Below, piece by piece: positions 20,301 to 29,392 of a stretch of 64,000 bases of DNA. Made by a program: the position numbers and the translations under genes. Position 1 is the stretch's first letter. Each line of letters begins with the position of its first letter. The notes below the pieces were generated by a model, which was given only the letters and a program-made list of their open reading frames with translations, did no database searches and had not been told where the DNA came from. This DNA is from G963675935 sp963803125 (GTDB lineage Bacteria; Planctomycetota; Planctomycetia; Pirellulales; Thermoguttaceae), in NCBI GenBank assembly GCA_963803125.1, contig CAWDLR010000002.1:1178001-1242000 (forward strand), given 5' to 3'.

Positions 20301-23300
20301 GGGCGGCCTCGTTGCACAACAAGGAACGCTGAACTTCAGCGCAGGTGCGATCACCGTCAACGGCCCGACCGCCATCGGCACCGCGGGCAATGCCGCTCGC
20401 TTCAATCCATCGAGCTCCGTCGTCATAAACCTCGATGGACCGGTCACCATCGGCGGATCGGTGACCAGCAACAGCGCTTCATCCTACGGCTATTGGGCAA
20501 TCTCCGGCGGCACGGTGACCAACAACACCTTTGGAGCTTTGGCTCTGGCTGATCCCATCTTGTGGACTGGCGCAAGTAGTCCTAACGCCGCGGCGGTCCT
20601 CGATCAAACCGGCGGGGTTATCAACTTCAAGGCCGGATTCGGCGTGGGAAACTCCAGCAGTTGCTTTGGGGTCTACAACTTATCGGGTGGATCCGCCACT
20701 TTCGGAATGCAGTCGGGCGTGGGCTACAATCCCTCAAATTACAGTTATACGATGGGCGTCCTCAACGTCTGCGGCAGCGGCCAGCTCACGGTGTCCAGCG
20801 GAGGGATCATTTTGGGTTCGCCGATTTCCTGCTCCTGGGGAATCGCCAACATAGGCTCGAAGGACAACCCGGGAGGCTCGATCACCGCGCCGAACCTCCA
20901 GGGAGGCCAAGTCAACTTCCACGGCGGCACGCTTCATGCCGTGCAGGACGACCCCAATTTCCTCACCGCAACCACCTACATCTATAGCGAGGGGGCGACG
21001 ATCGACACCAACGGGCATAACGTCACTGCCAACGGAGCGCTCCTGGCGCCCACCGGCAGCGGCATCCTCAGCATTCCCGTCACCAACCAGGGCAGCGGCT
21101 ACTTCGGCGCCCCGGCCGTGCTAATCTCGGACGGTTGGAACGGCCCCTGGGGCGCGACGGCAAGGGCGGTCATCGATGGTAACGGCCATATTACCAGCAT
21201 CGTCGTTACAAATCCCGGCACGGGCTACAACACGTCTCTCGGATCGGTTTCGCTGGTGGGAGGAGGCGGCAGCGGCGCAACCCTGGGCACGATTACCTAC
21301 GGCACGAGTACGTCCGGCGGTTTGACCAAAATCGGTGCGGGCCAATTGACTTTGGCGAACTACGACAGCTACACCGGCACCACCACCGTCGCCGCCGGCG
21401 TTCTGCAAGCGGACGACGGCAAGGGGCTGCCGTCGGCAAGTTTCCTTTCGCTCAACGGCGCCGTGCTGCAAAGCAACGCCGCCGCCACCTTTAGCCGGCC
21501 GCTGGGGACCAGCGGCCACAGCTTCCAGTGGCAGGATACCAACGGCGTCGGCTATGCCGGCGGTTTTGCCGGCGGCGGCGGCGCTCTGGCCGTCAACATC
21601 GGCGGCAATGCGGCGACGCTGAACTGGGGCGTCGCTTATAGCAGTGGGATCATGGAGACGCTCGATTTTGGCTCGCCCACCGCCACAAGCACGGTGACAT
21701 TCCAGAATGGCATCAACCTCAATGGCGCAAATCGCACCATCAACGTGGACGACAATCCCAATTCCCCCGCCGATTACGCCGTGATTGCCGGCACGATCTC
21801 GAACGCGACCGGCACGGCTGGGATTACCAAGACGGGGGTGGGTTTGTTGCAATTGACCGCCAGCAATAGCTTTAACGGCGGAGTGACGATCAGCGGCGGC
21901 ACGCTGCAAGTTAGCGCCCTCCCCAACGGCGGCGTCGCCGGACCGCTCGGCACGTCGTCCGCCGATCCAGCCAACCTCGTCTTCGCCGGCGGCGAGCTCA
22001 GCTACACCGGTCCGAGCACGACGACGGACCGGGCCTTCACGATCGCGGGCGACACGACGATCGACGTCGCCAACGGCTTGATCTTCTCTTCGCAGATCGT
22101 CAACACCGCCGCGGCCGCCCTCACCAAGACCGGCGCGGGCTCGCTGACGTTCTCGAACGCCGCCAACAACCTGTCGCTGAGCACGATGCAGGTGCAGGGA
22201 GGTACGCTAACCCTCAGCGCCGGCTCCTACACTTCAGGCTCACTGCTGGTCAAACAAGCAACGCTGAACTTGAGCGGCGGCACTTGCGCCGTCGCCGGCG
22301 ATGCGACGTTCGGCCAATTGGACACCACGGGCCGGCTCAACGTCGTTAGCGGCAACCTGCTGAGCGTGACCGGCAATCTGAATCTCTGCTACGATCCCGT
22401 CGGACATAACGACGGCACGATCTCGGCGTCCTCGGCCTATATGAGCGTCACCGGCGGTACGATCACCAACACCTCGAACGGCCTCCTCGATGTCGGCCGC
22501 ACCGGTCCCGGCGTTCTCGACCAGACGGGCGGCACGATCAACTTCAAATCGGCGTTGGTCTTGGGCGATTGCGTCTATCCGAACGTGGGATTCGGCGTCT
22601 ACAATCTCTCGGCGGGGACCGCGAGCTTCGGCGCCAGCGGCGCCGCTTTGCAAGTCGGCAGCACCTTCAGCCCTTTCGGCACCCAGCCTACCGGCATCTT
22701 GACCGTCGGCGGAACGGGGAGGCTGCTGGCATCCGCTACAAACATCGACTTAAGCACTGGGGCGGAGGTTACCGGCATCCTGAACATCGGCGCCGCCGGC
22801 GTCGGCGGCGGCTTCATCTCCACGCAAAACCTGCTGTTTGCTAACAACGGCGAGAACGGCTACGGCTCGGGCCTGGCCCTGGTCAACTTCCACGGCGGCA
22901 CGTTACAGGCCACGCAAGATACCTCCACCACCAGCCGTCCAACCTACCTTGGCAACAGCAGCGAGCATAACAACGGTCTGATGGTCGGCCGCAATACGTC
23001 GGGTTGGGGCACCTTCTACGCGTACGTCTACAGCGAGGGGGCCACGATCGACACCAACGGCCACAACGTCTCGCTGTGGGTTCCGCTCACCGCCCCCAGC
23101 GGCAACGGCGTGGCGACTATTCCCGTCAGCAACGGCGGCAGCGGTTACGTCGGCGCACCGACCGTTCAGATCAGCGGCGGCGGCGGTACCGGCGCTACTG
23201 CGATGGCCACGTTGAACACCGCCGGTCAACTCACCGGGATCACGATCACCAATCCCGGCGTGGGCTACACCGGCACGCCGACGATCACCTTGGCCGGCGG

Positions 23301-24759
23301 CGGCGCCGCCACGGCAGCGACCCTCGGCACGCCCACGCTGGCCACCAACACCTCCGGCGGACTGACCAAGCAGGGCGCCGGCACGCTGATCCTCACCGGC
23401 GCCGACAACTACGCCGGCGCCACGACGATTAGCGGCGGCGCCCTCCAGGCGGACGTCGGAACCGGCATCCCCTCGATCGGCTTCTTGCGCCTCGACGGCG
23501 GCGTATTCCAGAACAATAGCGCCACGACGTTCACCCGCGGCTTGGGAACCGGCGGCAGCACTTTCCAATGGATGACCAACGGCGGCGGTTTCTCCGCCGC
23601 CACCTCGGCATTCTCAGTAAATGTCGGCAACGGCGCGGCCCTCGCCTGGGGCACAACCGTCGGCTCGCAAATCGTCGGCACACTGAAGTTCGGCTCCACA
23701 ACGGCCGTGGGCGTGACGACTTTCTACAATGCCGTCAATCTCGGCGGCGCAGAACGCACCGTTCAGGTTGACGACAATACCGCTTCCGCCGCCGATTGGG
23801 CCGTGATGTCCGGAAACATCAGCAATAGCAGCGGCACGGCAGGCATCGACAAGACCGGCACCGGTAAACTGGTCCTCAGCGGGAGCAATTCCTACAACGG
23901 AACCACCATCGTCGATGCCGGCACGCTCACCTACTCGAATGCCGCTGCAATGGCCTCGGGCTCCTACACCGTAAACGCCGGCACGCTGGACATCGGAACC
24001 TTCTCGAAAACGATTGCCGGCTTCCAGATCCTCGGCGGGACCGCGACTGGCTCCGGCACGCTCACCAGCACGACGTCATTCGATATTCGCGGCGGAACGG
24101 TCAACGCCAATCTCGCCGGCAGCTCGATCGGTCTGAACAAATCGGGCACGGCACGGGCCGTCGTAAGCAGCGCGACTTCCTACTCCGGCCGCACGACCAT
24201 CACCGGCGGCGCGCTTGAACTGGGGCCGTCCGCCCAGAGCTGCGTGCTCAGCCGCGGCGGCGCCGACATCCAATCCGGCTCGATCGTCTTCGACTATGCC
24301 AACGGCAGCGACCCGGCGGCGACAATCGCCGGTCTACTGAAGGCCAGTTTCGACAACGGTCGCTGGGACGTTGGCCAGTTCCAGGATTCCACCGCGGCGG
24401 CGACGGGCTTGACGCTGGGGATGTTGGATAACACCGCAGCCCATCAGGTGACGATAATGGCCACGTATCCCGGCGACTCTAATCTCGACGGTGTCGTGGA
24501 CAACCTCGATCTGGCGATCTTTTACGCGAACGCCTTCACCGGCACAACCTGGCAACAAGGCGACGCCAATTATGACGGCGTGGTGAACGGACTCGATCGA
24601 GACCTGTGGTACTCGCATCTCGGCCTGCCGCAGCTTTCCGGCTCATTGCCCGGCTCCAGCATCACGCCAGTGCCAGAGCCCGGAACGTTGGTCCTCTTCA
24701 TTGCGGCCTTCTTCGGGTTCTTGGCGTACGCCCGTCGATGGCAGAAGCGGGGAACGTAG
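17383..24759 (+). CDS. Giant papain-like (C1A) peptidase with autotransporter repeats, dockerin and PEP-CTERM
   Basis: The 2,458-residue product has a signal peptide (to about TATAQ), then a C1A cysteine peptidase at about residues 40-255. Gln51 and Cys57 lie in RDQDPWGTCWDFGS, His192 in GMNHVVCIVG, and Asn215 in YIIKNSWGT. A long passenger of autotransporter-associated beta-helix repeats follows (SGLTKxGAGxLxLTxxxSYxGTTTVSGG). It ends in dockerin-like repeats (GDSNLDGVVDNLDLA, GDANYDGVVNGLDRD) and a PEP-CTERM tail (VPEPGTLVLFIAAF...RRWQKR). The start at 17383 is chosen because AAGGAG ends 9 bp upstream; the in-frame ATG at 17374 abuts that site. Surface proteolysis or self-processing of the passenger is an inference. 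The sibling gene opposite lacks the peptidase domain. Confidence 0.92.
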   Translation: MIAVSNGSLLHLGSVLCCVAAFCLLPQTATAQDIDYRNIAGQCWVTPIRDQDPWGTCWDFGSVASLEAKYMLTRNDSSFQPDLSEQNLVDVYGGINGGQAGWVFGYAVSTGICAEAELPYMGGTWPLAAGSDQRVWKNVSNQMISNNTTANFNFLLQTTGPITIGLNAYTDLWTSVASLEQNYHGPGAGMNHVVCIVGSVADPNIPSGGYYIIKNSWGTGGGDNGSGYYYTPWGIPEADGYGQNYAVTGAVYYTGTMYFSGSDYTNPANYHTGTAAIATWTGNGGTTWSTSAANNWKIGSSAFTWVNQEVGAIFDNTSSNRSITVSGTAIAHALTFNPITSGSTYTISGGSLTVTAGGIAANENVVINSPISVGAPQSWTVAAGKTMTLGGVNMVISDVTVNGAGTTTIGGATSNVGVLVSQGATPGTIIQAGPGVLMLNGNVTYAANMSVTGGTLSLSPPSGATSIISGLLNVNGGVLSISGAGTVALANANLSGLPATINVQSGTLAFAPPGSSVVTYSGVLAGNGAVAINGTGAVVLTGNNSYSGPTTVSGGALQVTDGVGLPTGSFLSLDGGVFQSNGTATVTFSRSLGTGGSGAFQWTANGGGFAAGSAAMNVNIGGGTSLTWGSSLGSQIVGPLVFGSTTAGNVVTLQNRIDLGGADRTIRVIDNPATAADFAVVSGTISNVSGTAGIVKTDAGLLKLTATDSYNGTTTVSGGALQANSGAGLPSGSFLSLDGGVLQSNSATTFSRPLGTSGSAFQWTANGGGFAGGAGALTVNLGGGSATLNWGTGVGSGIMGILKFGSPTAAYPITFANPINLGTDTRTIEVDDSAASPGADYAVLSGTLSGSAGLTLQGSGVLNPTAANTYTGVTTLTGGTLRVGSISNGGVAGPLGAATADPANLVFNGGTLQYTGAAATTDRSFTMAGNATINTTNALTFSSQIATPNPTAVLTKTGSGSLTFSNALNDFALGGLVAQQGTLNFSAGAITVNGPTAIGTAGNAARFNPSSSVVINLDGPVTIGGSVTSNSASSYGYWAISGGTVTNNTFGALALADPILWTGASSPNAAAVLDQTGGVINFKAGFGVGNSSSCFGVYNLSGGSATFGMQSGVGYNPSNYSYTMGVLNVCGSGQLTVSSGGIILGSPISCSWGIANIGSKDNPGGSITAPNLQGGQVNFHGGTLHAVQDDPNFLTATTYIYSEGATIDTNGHNVTANGALLAPTGSGILSIPVTNQGSGYFGAPAVLISDGWNGPWGATARAVIDGNGHITSIVVTNPGTGYNTSLGSVSLVGGGGSGATLGTITYGTSTSGGLTKIGAGQLTLANYDSYTGTTTVAAGVLQADDGKGLPSASFLSLNGAVLQSNAAATFSRPLGTSGHSFQWQDTNGVGYAGGFAGGGGALAVNIGGNAATLNWGVAYSSGIMETLDFGSPTATSTVTFQNGINLNGANRTINVDDNPNSPADYAVIAGTISNATGTAGITKTGVGLLQLTASNSFNGGVTISGGTLQVSALPNGGVAGPLGTSSADPANLVFAGGELSYTGPSTTTDRAFTIAGDTTIDVANGLIFSSQIVNTAAAALTKTGAGSLTFSNAANNLSLSTMQVQGGTLTLSAGSYTSGSLLVKQATLNLSGGTCAVAGDATFGQLDTTGRLNVVSGNLLSVTGNLNLCYDPVGHNDGTISASSAYMSVTGGTITNTSNGLLDVGRTGPGVLDQTGGTINFKSALVLGDCVYPNVGFGVYNLSAGTASFGASGAALQVGSTFSPFGTQPTGILTVGGTGRLLASATNIDLSTGAEVTGILNIGAAGVGGGFISTQNLLFANNGENGYGSGLALVNFHGGTLQATQDTSTTSRPTYLGNSSEHNNGLMVGRNTSGWGTFYAYVYSEGATIDTNGHNVSLWVPLTAPSGNGVATIPVSNGGSGYVGAPTVQISGGGGTGATAMATLNTAGQLTGITITNPGVGYTGTPTITLAGGGAATAATLGTPTLATNTSGGLTKQGAGTLILTGADNYAGATTISGGALQADVGTGIPSIGFLRLDGGVFQNNSATTFTRGLGTGGSTFQWMTNGGGFSAATSAFSVNVGNGAALAWGTTVGSQIVGTLKFGSTTAVGVTTFYNAVNLGGAERTVQVDDNTASAADWAVMSGNISNSSGTAGIDKTGTGKLVLSGSNSYNGTTIVDAGTLTYSNAAAMASGSYTVNAGTLDIGTFSKTIAGFQILGGTATGSGTLTSTTSFDIRGGTVNANLAGSSIGLNKSGTARAVVSSATSYSGRTTITGGALELGPSAQSCVLSRGGADIQSGSIVFDYANGSDPAATIAGLLKASFDNGRWDVGQFQDSTAAATGLTLGMLDNTAAHQVTIMATYPGDSNLDGVVDNLDLAIFYANAFTGTTWQQGDANYDGVVNGLDRDLWYSHLGLPQLSGSLPGSSITPVPEPGTLVLFIAAFFGFLAYARRWQKRGT
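19525..23426 (+). repeat. Tandemly duplicated ~2-kb supermodule within the papain-like gene
   Basis: Two successive modules (about 19525-21384 and 21385-23426) carry the same ordered blocks: SFLSL(D/N)G(G/A)V.QSN; a GTISN/DDN block; GGVAGPLG...ADPANLVF; LDQTGG.INFK; YSEGATIDTNGHNV; and GSGY.GAP...TNPG.GY. Partial copies of the first block precede (about 19025-19524) and follow (about 23427-23930). This indicates growth of the passenger by duplication. Confidence 0.75.
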
Positions 24760-24771
24760 ACCACGTTGATT

Positions 24772-26352
24772 TCACCGATCCTCTTGGGCTTTGATCCGAA
24801 TGGCATTCTGTCGCTGCTTGATCATCTTTTGCCACGCTGCGGGCAGGAGCGTGATCGGGTGGATGTACGCCATGCGGCTGACCTCCTCGGGGTTGACGCT
24901 CTCAAAGGTGGGCACGCCGATGAGCCGCCAGCGGCTGTCCAGCGCCGCGCCGCCGGAACTGCCTGGACTGATGCCGGCGTCGGTTTTCATCAGCACACCG
25001 ATCTCGCTCTTCTCGAAACCGCTGAGCACACCCTGGGTCAACGTCACGCTGGCCCGGCCGTTGGTGTTGGCGATCTCGGGAAAGCCGATCGTGGTCACTT
25101 TGTCGCCGATCTCTAGCGCATCCGGATCGCCCAGCGTTATCGCCGGAAAACGATACCCTTTGGGCAGCGGCTGGTGGTACAACCCGCAGGCAATCTGCAC
25201 CAGGGCCAGATCGGCCTTCTTGTCATAGGCCACTACATTGCCGCGGAACAGCTCGCGGGCTGGCTGACGCGGATCGAGGGTCACGCCGATGACGACCGCG
25301 TCTTTTTCCGCCGCATTGTTGACCGCCGCCGCAATGACATGATAGTTGGTCAATATTAGGCCGTCGGCGACGAGTATCGTGCCGGAACCGCCGCCGCCAC
25401 TCTCGGTGCCCACGTCCACAGTCGCCTGGACGGCTCGCTGGCGAGCGCCGGCAGCCGCGGCAAGAGACGGCACTTCCAGCAATACCGGCGGCGGCTCGGC
25501 TGACAGCGAGGCATATAGGGCAAAATCTACCGTGCCGACATCTGCCGGCCGCACGACCTGGATATACCAACGGCCTGGCTTGAGCGACCGGCCGGTCAAC
25601 AACAAGGTTTTGCGGCCCAATTCGCTGATTACCGTCTCTTCGGCATCCTCGCTGCGGAACACGGATCTGCCGTGCGTCGCCCAGATGTCCAGTACGCCCG
25701 AAACTTCGTCCAGGTCGATCCGCAGGGCCCTGGCCCCTTCCGGTACGTCAACCGCGAAGGTCCGCACGCTCCCCTCCTCGACACGGGTCTGGCTGGTCAC
25801 CTTCTTGCCGACCGTCAAAACCCCGTCGACTTTGCTTCGGACGAACGACACCGTCACAGTGAATGGGACCTTCTTCACCGGCCGCCTATGGATGACCGGC
25901 CGACCATCGCCCAAATACGTCACCGCGATGTGATAGATGCCGTCCTCCAGGGCCGGGCTGCTCTGCCGAGAGATGAGCAAATGCGCGGGCATTTCGAGAT
26001 TGGAGTGGTGCTCGGCGTCGTCCGCGGTTTCGAGCGGCCGCTTCTTGCGGGCGAGAATGTCCAGGAGTACCGGAGTCCGGCTAATCTTCACCGTCATCAG
26101 CACGGCGTCCTTGGGCACCGTTACACAGAAAGCAGCGATCGGTGGGGCTGCATCCACATCCAATACGGCTGCCGTTGGTACTGCTTCCTTCAGCAGCACT
26201 GGCTCCTGCTTGGCACGTGTCGTGCCGGTTGAAACCAACATCCAGGCTACAGTCGCCAACAGGGCCAAGCGACCGCCCGGCAGGCAATCGTTCCGACCGG
26301 CCGGGCTTGAAGCTGCGTCAACGTAGCCGCGATCTTGCAGAATACCTCGCAT
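24772..26352 (-). CDS. Secreted trypsin-like serine protease (S1C/HtrA-type catalytic domain)
   Basis: The 526-residue exported protein has an N-terminal hydrophobic segment near residues 30-46. Two beta-rich regions of the pre-peptidase (PPC-like) type follow at about 65-290, and a chymotrypsin-fold protease at about 310-500. The triad is His338 (LTNYHVI), Asp381 (KKADLALVQI) and Ser466 (SPGSSGGAALD). There is no PDZ domain, unlike canonical DegP. The ATG at 26352 follows GAAAGG by 9 bp and is preferred to a GTG at 26382. It is convergent with the papain-like gene, 12 bp apart. A periplasmic or surface quality-control role is inferred. Confidence 0.9.
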   Translation of the reverse strand: MRGILQDRGYVDAASSPAGRNDCLPGGRLALLATVAWMLVSTGTTRAKQEPVLLKEAVPTAAVLDVDAAPPIAAFCVTVPKDAVLMTVKISRTPVLLDILARKKRPLETADDAEHHSNLEMPAHLLISRQSSPALEDGIYHIAVTYLGDGRPVIHRRPVKKVPFTVTVSFVRSKVDGVLTVGKKVTSQTRVEEGSVRTFAVDVPEGARALRIDLDEVSGVLDIWATHGRSVFRSEDAEETVISELGRKTLLLTGRSLKPGRWYIQVVRPADVGTVDFALYASLSAEPPPVLLEVPSLAAAAGARQRAVQATVDVGTESGGGGSGTILVADGLILTNYHVIAAAVNNAAEKDAVVIGVTLDPRQPARELFRGNVVAYDKKADLALVQIACGLYHQPLPKGYRFPAITLGDPDALEIGDKVTTIGFPEIANTNGRASVTLTQGVLSGFEKSEIGVLMKTDAGISPGSSGGAALDSRWRLIGVPTFESVNPEEVSRMAYIHPITLLPAAWQKMIKQRQNAIRIKAQEDR

Positions 26353-27031
26353 TATTGTCAGCCTTTCTTTGATGTCCGACACGTGACAGTCTACCGTTAA
26401 AGTACCACGAAGCCGATTGCGGCGCCCAGGCTTTAGACTTGGCCTACGGACGACTGATGCAAACGTTTATACTGGCAGGCAGATTTCAATACGGGCCCGG
26501 GCCGCAGCCGCGGCGACGGCCGCCCCCCAGGTGATCCTATCAGTAGGCGGCTGTCAACCCTCGCCATAGCTGCGTGGGGCCTGCTGGTCAGCCACAGAGA
26601 GGACGGTCCGGTAGTCCTGTGATTCTTCCGGCACAGAACGGAGAACTCGGCGAAGTGGTTGGGATCCTTAAGGTAGTTGAGCCATACCGATGTCGCGTCA
26701 ACTCATCCCGTTTATCGGTGGCACTGACAATCGACCGATTTCTCGGAGCGACGGTACTTTCCTCACGTGCGTCGGTCGCCCCAGTGAAATCGCCTTCCAC
26801 CGAGAGCATCGGCACGGCGGGTGCGCCACCGATGCGCACCGCAAGCGGAATCTGACGGACAAATGCTCCGGTTCTACGCGTAGCACAATGAGGGAAGTCG
26901 GCAGAGTGCAGTCGGTTAGCGGGCGGTCAGACAGATACCGCCATCGCCGCAGTCCATGCCAAGAAGGCGGTGCGTGAACTGGATATCGCCCTCGAGGTGA
27001 ACTGAACGTCGTTTGCGGGGTGACGCGAGAA
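26353..27031. other. Gene-poor stretch, possible decayed coding DNA
   Basis: About 680 bp with no intact gene. A stop-free stretch at about 26910-27004 (+) reads TDTAIAAVHAKKAVRELDIA before a stop. A leftward frame near 26580-26690 reads WLNYLKDPNHFAEFSV. Both look protein-like but match nothing I recognise, so a decayed gene is possible but unproven. Confidence 0.3.
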
Positions 27032-29095
27032 TCAGGCCAAGCCCCCTTCCGCTTTCCTGGGGTCGCTTGCTGTAGCCGGCTCCTCGGCGGTGCGGCGGGC
27101 GGCGTCGGCCGTGCCGGGGACGATCTTCACGCTGGGAGAATTCGCCTCGATCACCTCGCGGAGCTCGTCGTTGTCGACCGTCTCCTTCTCAATTAGCCGC
27201 TCGGCCAACGCCACCAGCGCCTTTCGCCGCGTTTGCAGGATGTTCCGTGCCTTCTCCAGCGATTCCTCGATGATCCGCTTGATCTCCTGGTCGATTTCGC
27301 GGGCGGTCTGCTCGCTGTGGCTGCGATCGCGAAAATCCTCGACCCCAGGCAGATAGACCGAGCGGCCGTGCTCGCGATAGTTCACCCGGCCCAGGCGGCT
27401 CATGCCGAACTCCATCACCATGCTGCGGGCGATCTCGGTGGCGCGTTCCAGGTCGCTCTGTGCCCCTGTGGCGACGTCGTGGTAGATCATCTCCTCGGCG
27501 ACCGTGCCAGCCAGCAAGGCCTGAATGCGGCACTCCAATTCGCTCTGCGTCGTCGTATAGCGGTCGCCGTCGGGGCGGTAGATCGTATAGCCCAGGGCAC
27601 TTGGGCCGCGGGGAATGATCGAGACCTTGTGCACGGGGTCGGCCCCCGGCAGGCTGTAGGCCACCAAGGCGTGGCCGCTCTCGTGGTAGGCGGTCCGCTG
27701 TTTTTCGTCGGGATGCATCACCCGCTGTCGTTTCTCCAGGCCGGCGATGACGCGCTCGACGCCTTCGTTGAACTCGAGCGTGGTGACCGTCGTCTTGCCC
27801 GATCGCGCCGCCAGCAGCGCGGCCTCGTTCACCAGGTTCGCCAGGTCGGCGCCGACGAAGCCGGGCGTGATGCGGGCGATCTCCTTCAGGTTGACCGATT
27901 CGTCGAGCTTCACCTTGGCGGCGTGCACCTTGAGGATCTGCTCGCGACCGCGGACGTCGGGCCGATCGACCGAGACGTGGCGGTCGAAGCGGCCGGGGCG
28001 GAGCAGGGCCGGATCGAGCGTCTCCGGGCGGTTCGTGGCCGCCATCACGATCACGCCGCTGTTCGAGCTGAAGCCGTCCATCTCGACCAGCAGGGCGTTG
28101 AGCGTCTGCTCGCGCTCGTCGTGTCCGCCGATGACGCTGCTGCCGCGGGTCTTGCCCAGCGCGTCCAATTCGTCGATGAAGACGATGCAAGGGGCCTTGG
28201 CCTGGGCCTGCTGGAACATGTCGCGGACCCGCGCGGCGCCGACGCCGACGAACATCTCGACGAAATCGGAGCCGGAGAGGCAGAAGAAGGGGACGCCCGC
28301 CTCGCCGGCGATCGCCTTGGCCAGCAGCGTCTTGCCGGTGCCCGGCGGCCCGACCAGCAGCACCCCCTTGGGAATCCGCCCGCCAAGAAGCTGATACTTT
28401 TCTGGCGAGCGGAGAAAATCGACGACCTCGCGCAGTTCGTCGACCGCTTCGTCGATGCCGGCCACGTCAGCAAAGCTGACGCCGAGGTCTTCCTGGGCGT
28501 AGAGCTTGCCGCGACTGCGGCCGAAGGCCATTGCCGAGCCCGTGCCGCCGAGCCGCCGCATCATGATGAAGAAGATGCCCAAAATCGCCAGCGTCAACAC
28601 GAACATCGGCATCAGGCTCTTCCAGCCGCTGGGGGCTTCCTGGCCGGAGACGGTGAATCCCTTTTTCGCGGCCAGATCGGCCAGCGCGTTCTGGTCGTTC
28701 TCCACCCCCAATCGCGGCGTTACAAAGGGGACTTTGGTCTGAGCCGGGCCCTTTTCCGATTCCGGCGCGAGGATCTGGCGGGTGACAGTGCCGCTGATGT
28801 CTTGCGGAGTGAACTTCAGGTCCTTGCCCAGGTCCGAATAGCGGACCAGCAGCGGCTTTTCTGTCGATCCTTCGGTGACTTCAATGGCCGCCTTTGAGCC
28901 CTTTGCCGGCGCCCCTTGTCTGATCAGCGCCTCCAGGTCGCCGTATTTCAGGGTCGCTTTGCCGCCGCCATCCATCAGATTGACCAGGAAGATCGCTCCG
29001 ATGGCCAGCGCCAACAGGTACCAGACGATGTTGCCGCCTATTGGAGGGGACTTGCGCTCCGGGGGACGACTGGGCTCGCGATTCTCGTCACTCAT
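27032..29095 (-). CDS. ftsH: ATP-dependent zinc metalloprotease FtsH
   Basis: This membrane-anchored AAA+ protease degrades misfolded membrane proteins and short-lived regulators. The 687-residue product has transmembrane helices at about 22-41 and 161-179 around a periplasmic domain. The AAA module has Walker A GPPGTGKT (249-256), Walker B IVFIDELDAL, the pore motif FVEMFVGVG and the second region of homology (ATNRPETLDPALLRPGRFDR). The protease domain has HESGH at 471-475. The C-terminus is an Ala-rich tail. All key residues are present and length is normal. No strong ribosome-binding site precedes the ATG, which follows a run of C. Confidence 0.97.
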   Translation of the reverse strand: MSDENREPSRPPERKSPPIGGNIVWYLLALAIGAIFLVNLMDGGGKATLKYGDLEALIRQGAPAKGSKAAIEVTEGSTEKPLLVRYSDLGKDLKFTPQDISGTVTRQILAPESEKGPAQTKVPFVTPRLGVENDQNALADLAAKKGFTVSGQEAPSGWKSLMPMFVLTLAILGIFFIMMRRLGGTGSAMAFGRSRGKLYAQEDLGVSFADVAGIDEAVDELREVVDFLRSPEKYQLLGGRIPKGVLLVGPPGTGKTLLAKAIAGEAGVPFFCLSGSDFVEMFVGVGAARVRDMFQQAQAKAPCIVFIDELDALGKTRGSSVIGGHDEREQTLNALLVEMDGFSSNSGVIVMAATNRPETLDPALLRPGRFDRHVSVDRPDVRGREQILKVHAAKVKLDESVNLKEIARITPGFVGADLANLVNEAALLAARSGKTTVTTLEFNEGVERVIAGLEKRQRVMHPDEKQRTAYHESGHALVAYSLPGADPVHKVSIIPRGPSALGYTIYRPDGDRYTTTQSELECRIQALLAGTVAEEMIYHDVATGAQSDLERATEIARSMVMEFGMSRLGRVNYREHGRSVYLPGVEDFRDRSHSEQTAREIDQEIKRIIEESLEKARNILQTRRKALVALAERLIEKETVDNDELREVIEANSPSVKIVPGTADAARRTAEEPATASDPRKAEGGLA

Positions 29096-29392
29096 TGGGG
29101 GGGAATTCCAGGTTGTTTTCGATCACCTCTTCTATTGTACTACGCTGGGCAGCGGATTGAAGGTGCAGTGCCGCTTGTTGCACGAATTATCCGGCGTGCC
29201 GCTCGATACAAAATAACATGTATCTTTGTTTAGCCCGCGCGCGGCGCTGGCCGCCCGTTTAGCCGCGAGCCGCAGGCGAGCGCGGGAACTGGAATTTCAT
29301 TGGCCGTCGGACCACGCAGATCGAAAATCCATTGCCGCGGCGTCTTGCCCGCGCTTGACCGCCGCAAATGGCGCGTATAGAAATGGAGAGCT

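Noticed and set aside
26574..26855. Small frames in the 26.4-27.0 kb gap as genes
   Set aside because: No ribosome-binding sites, no recognised family, and competing frames on both strands of similar quality.
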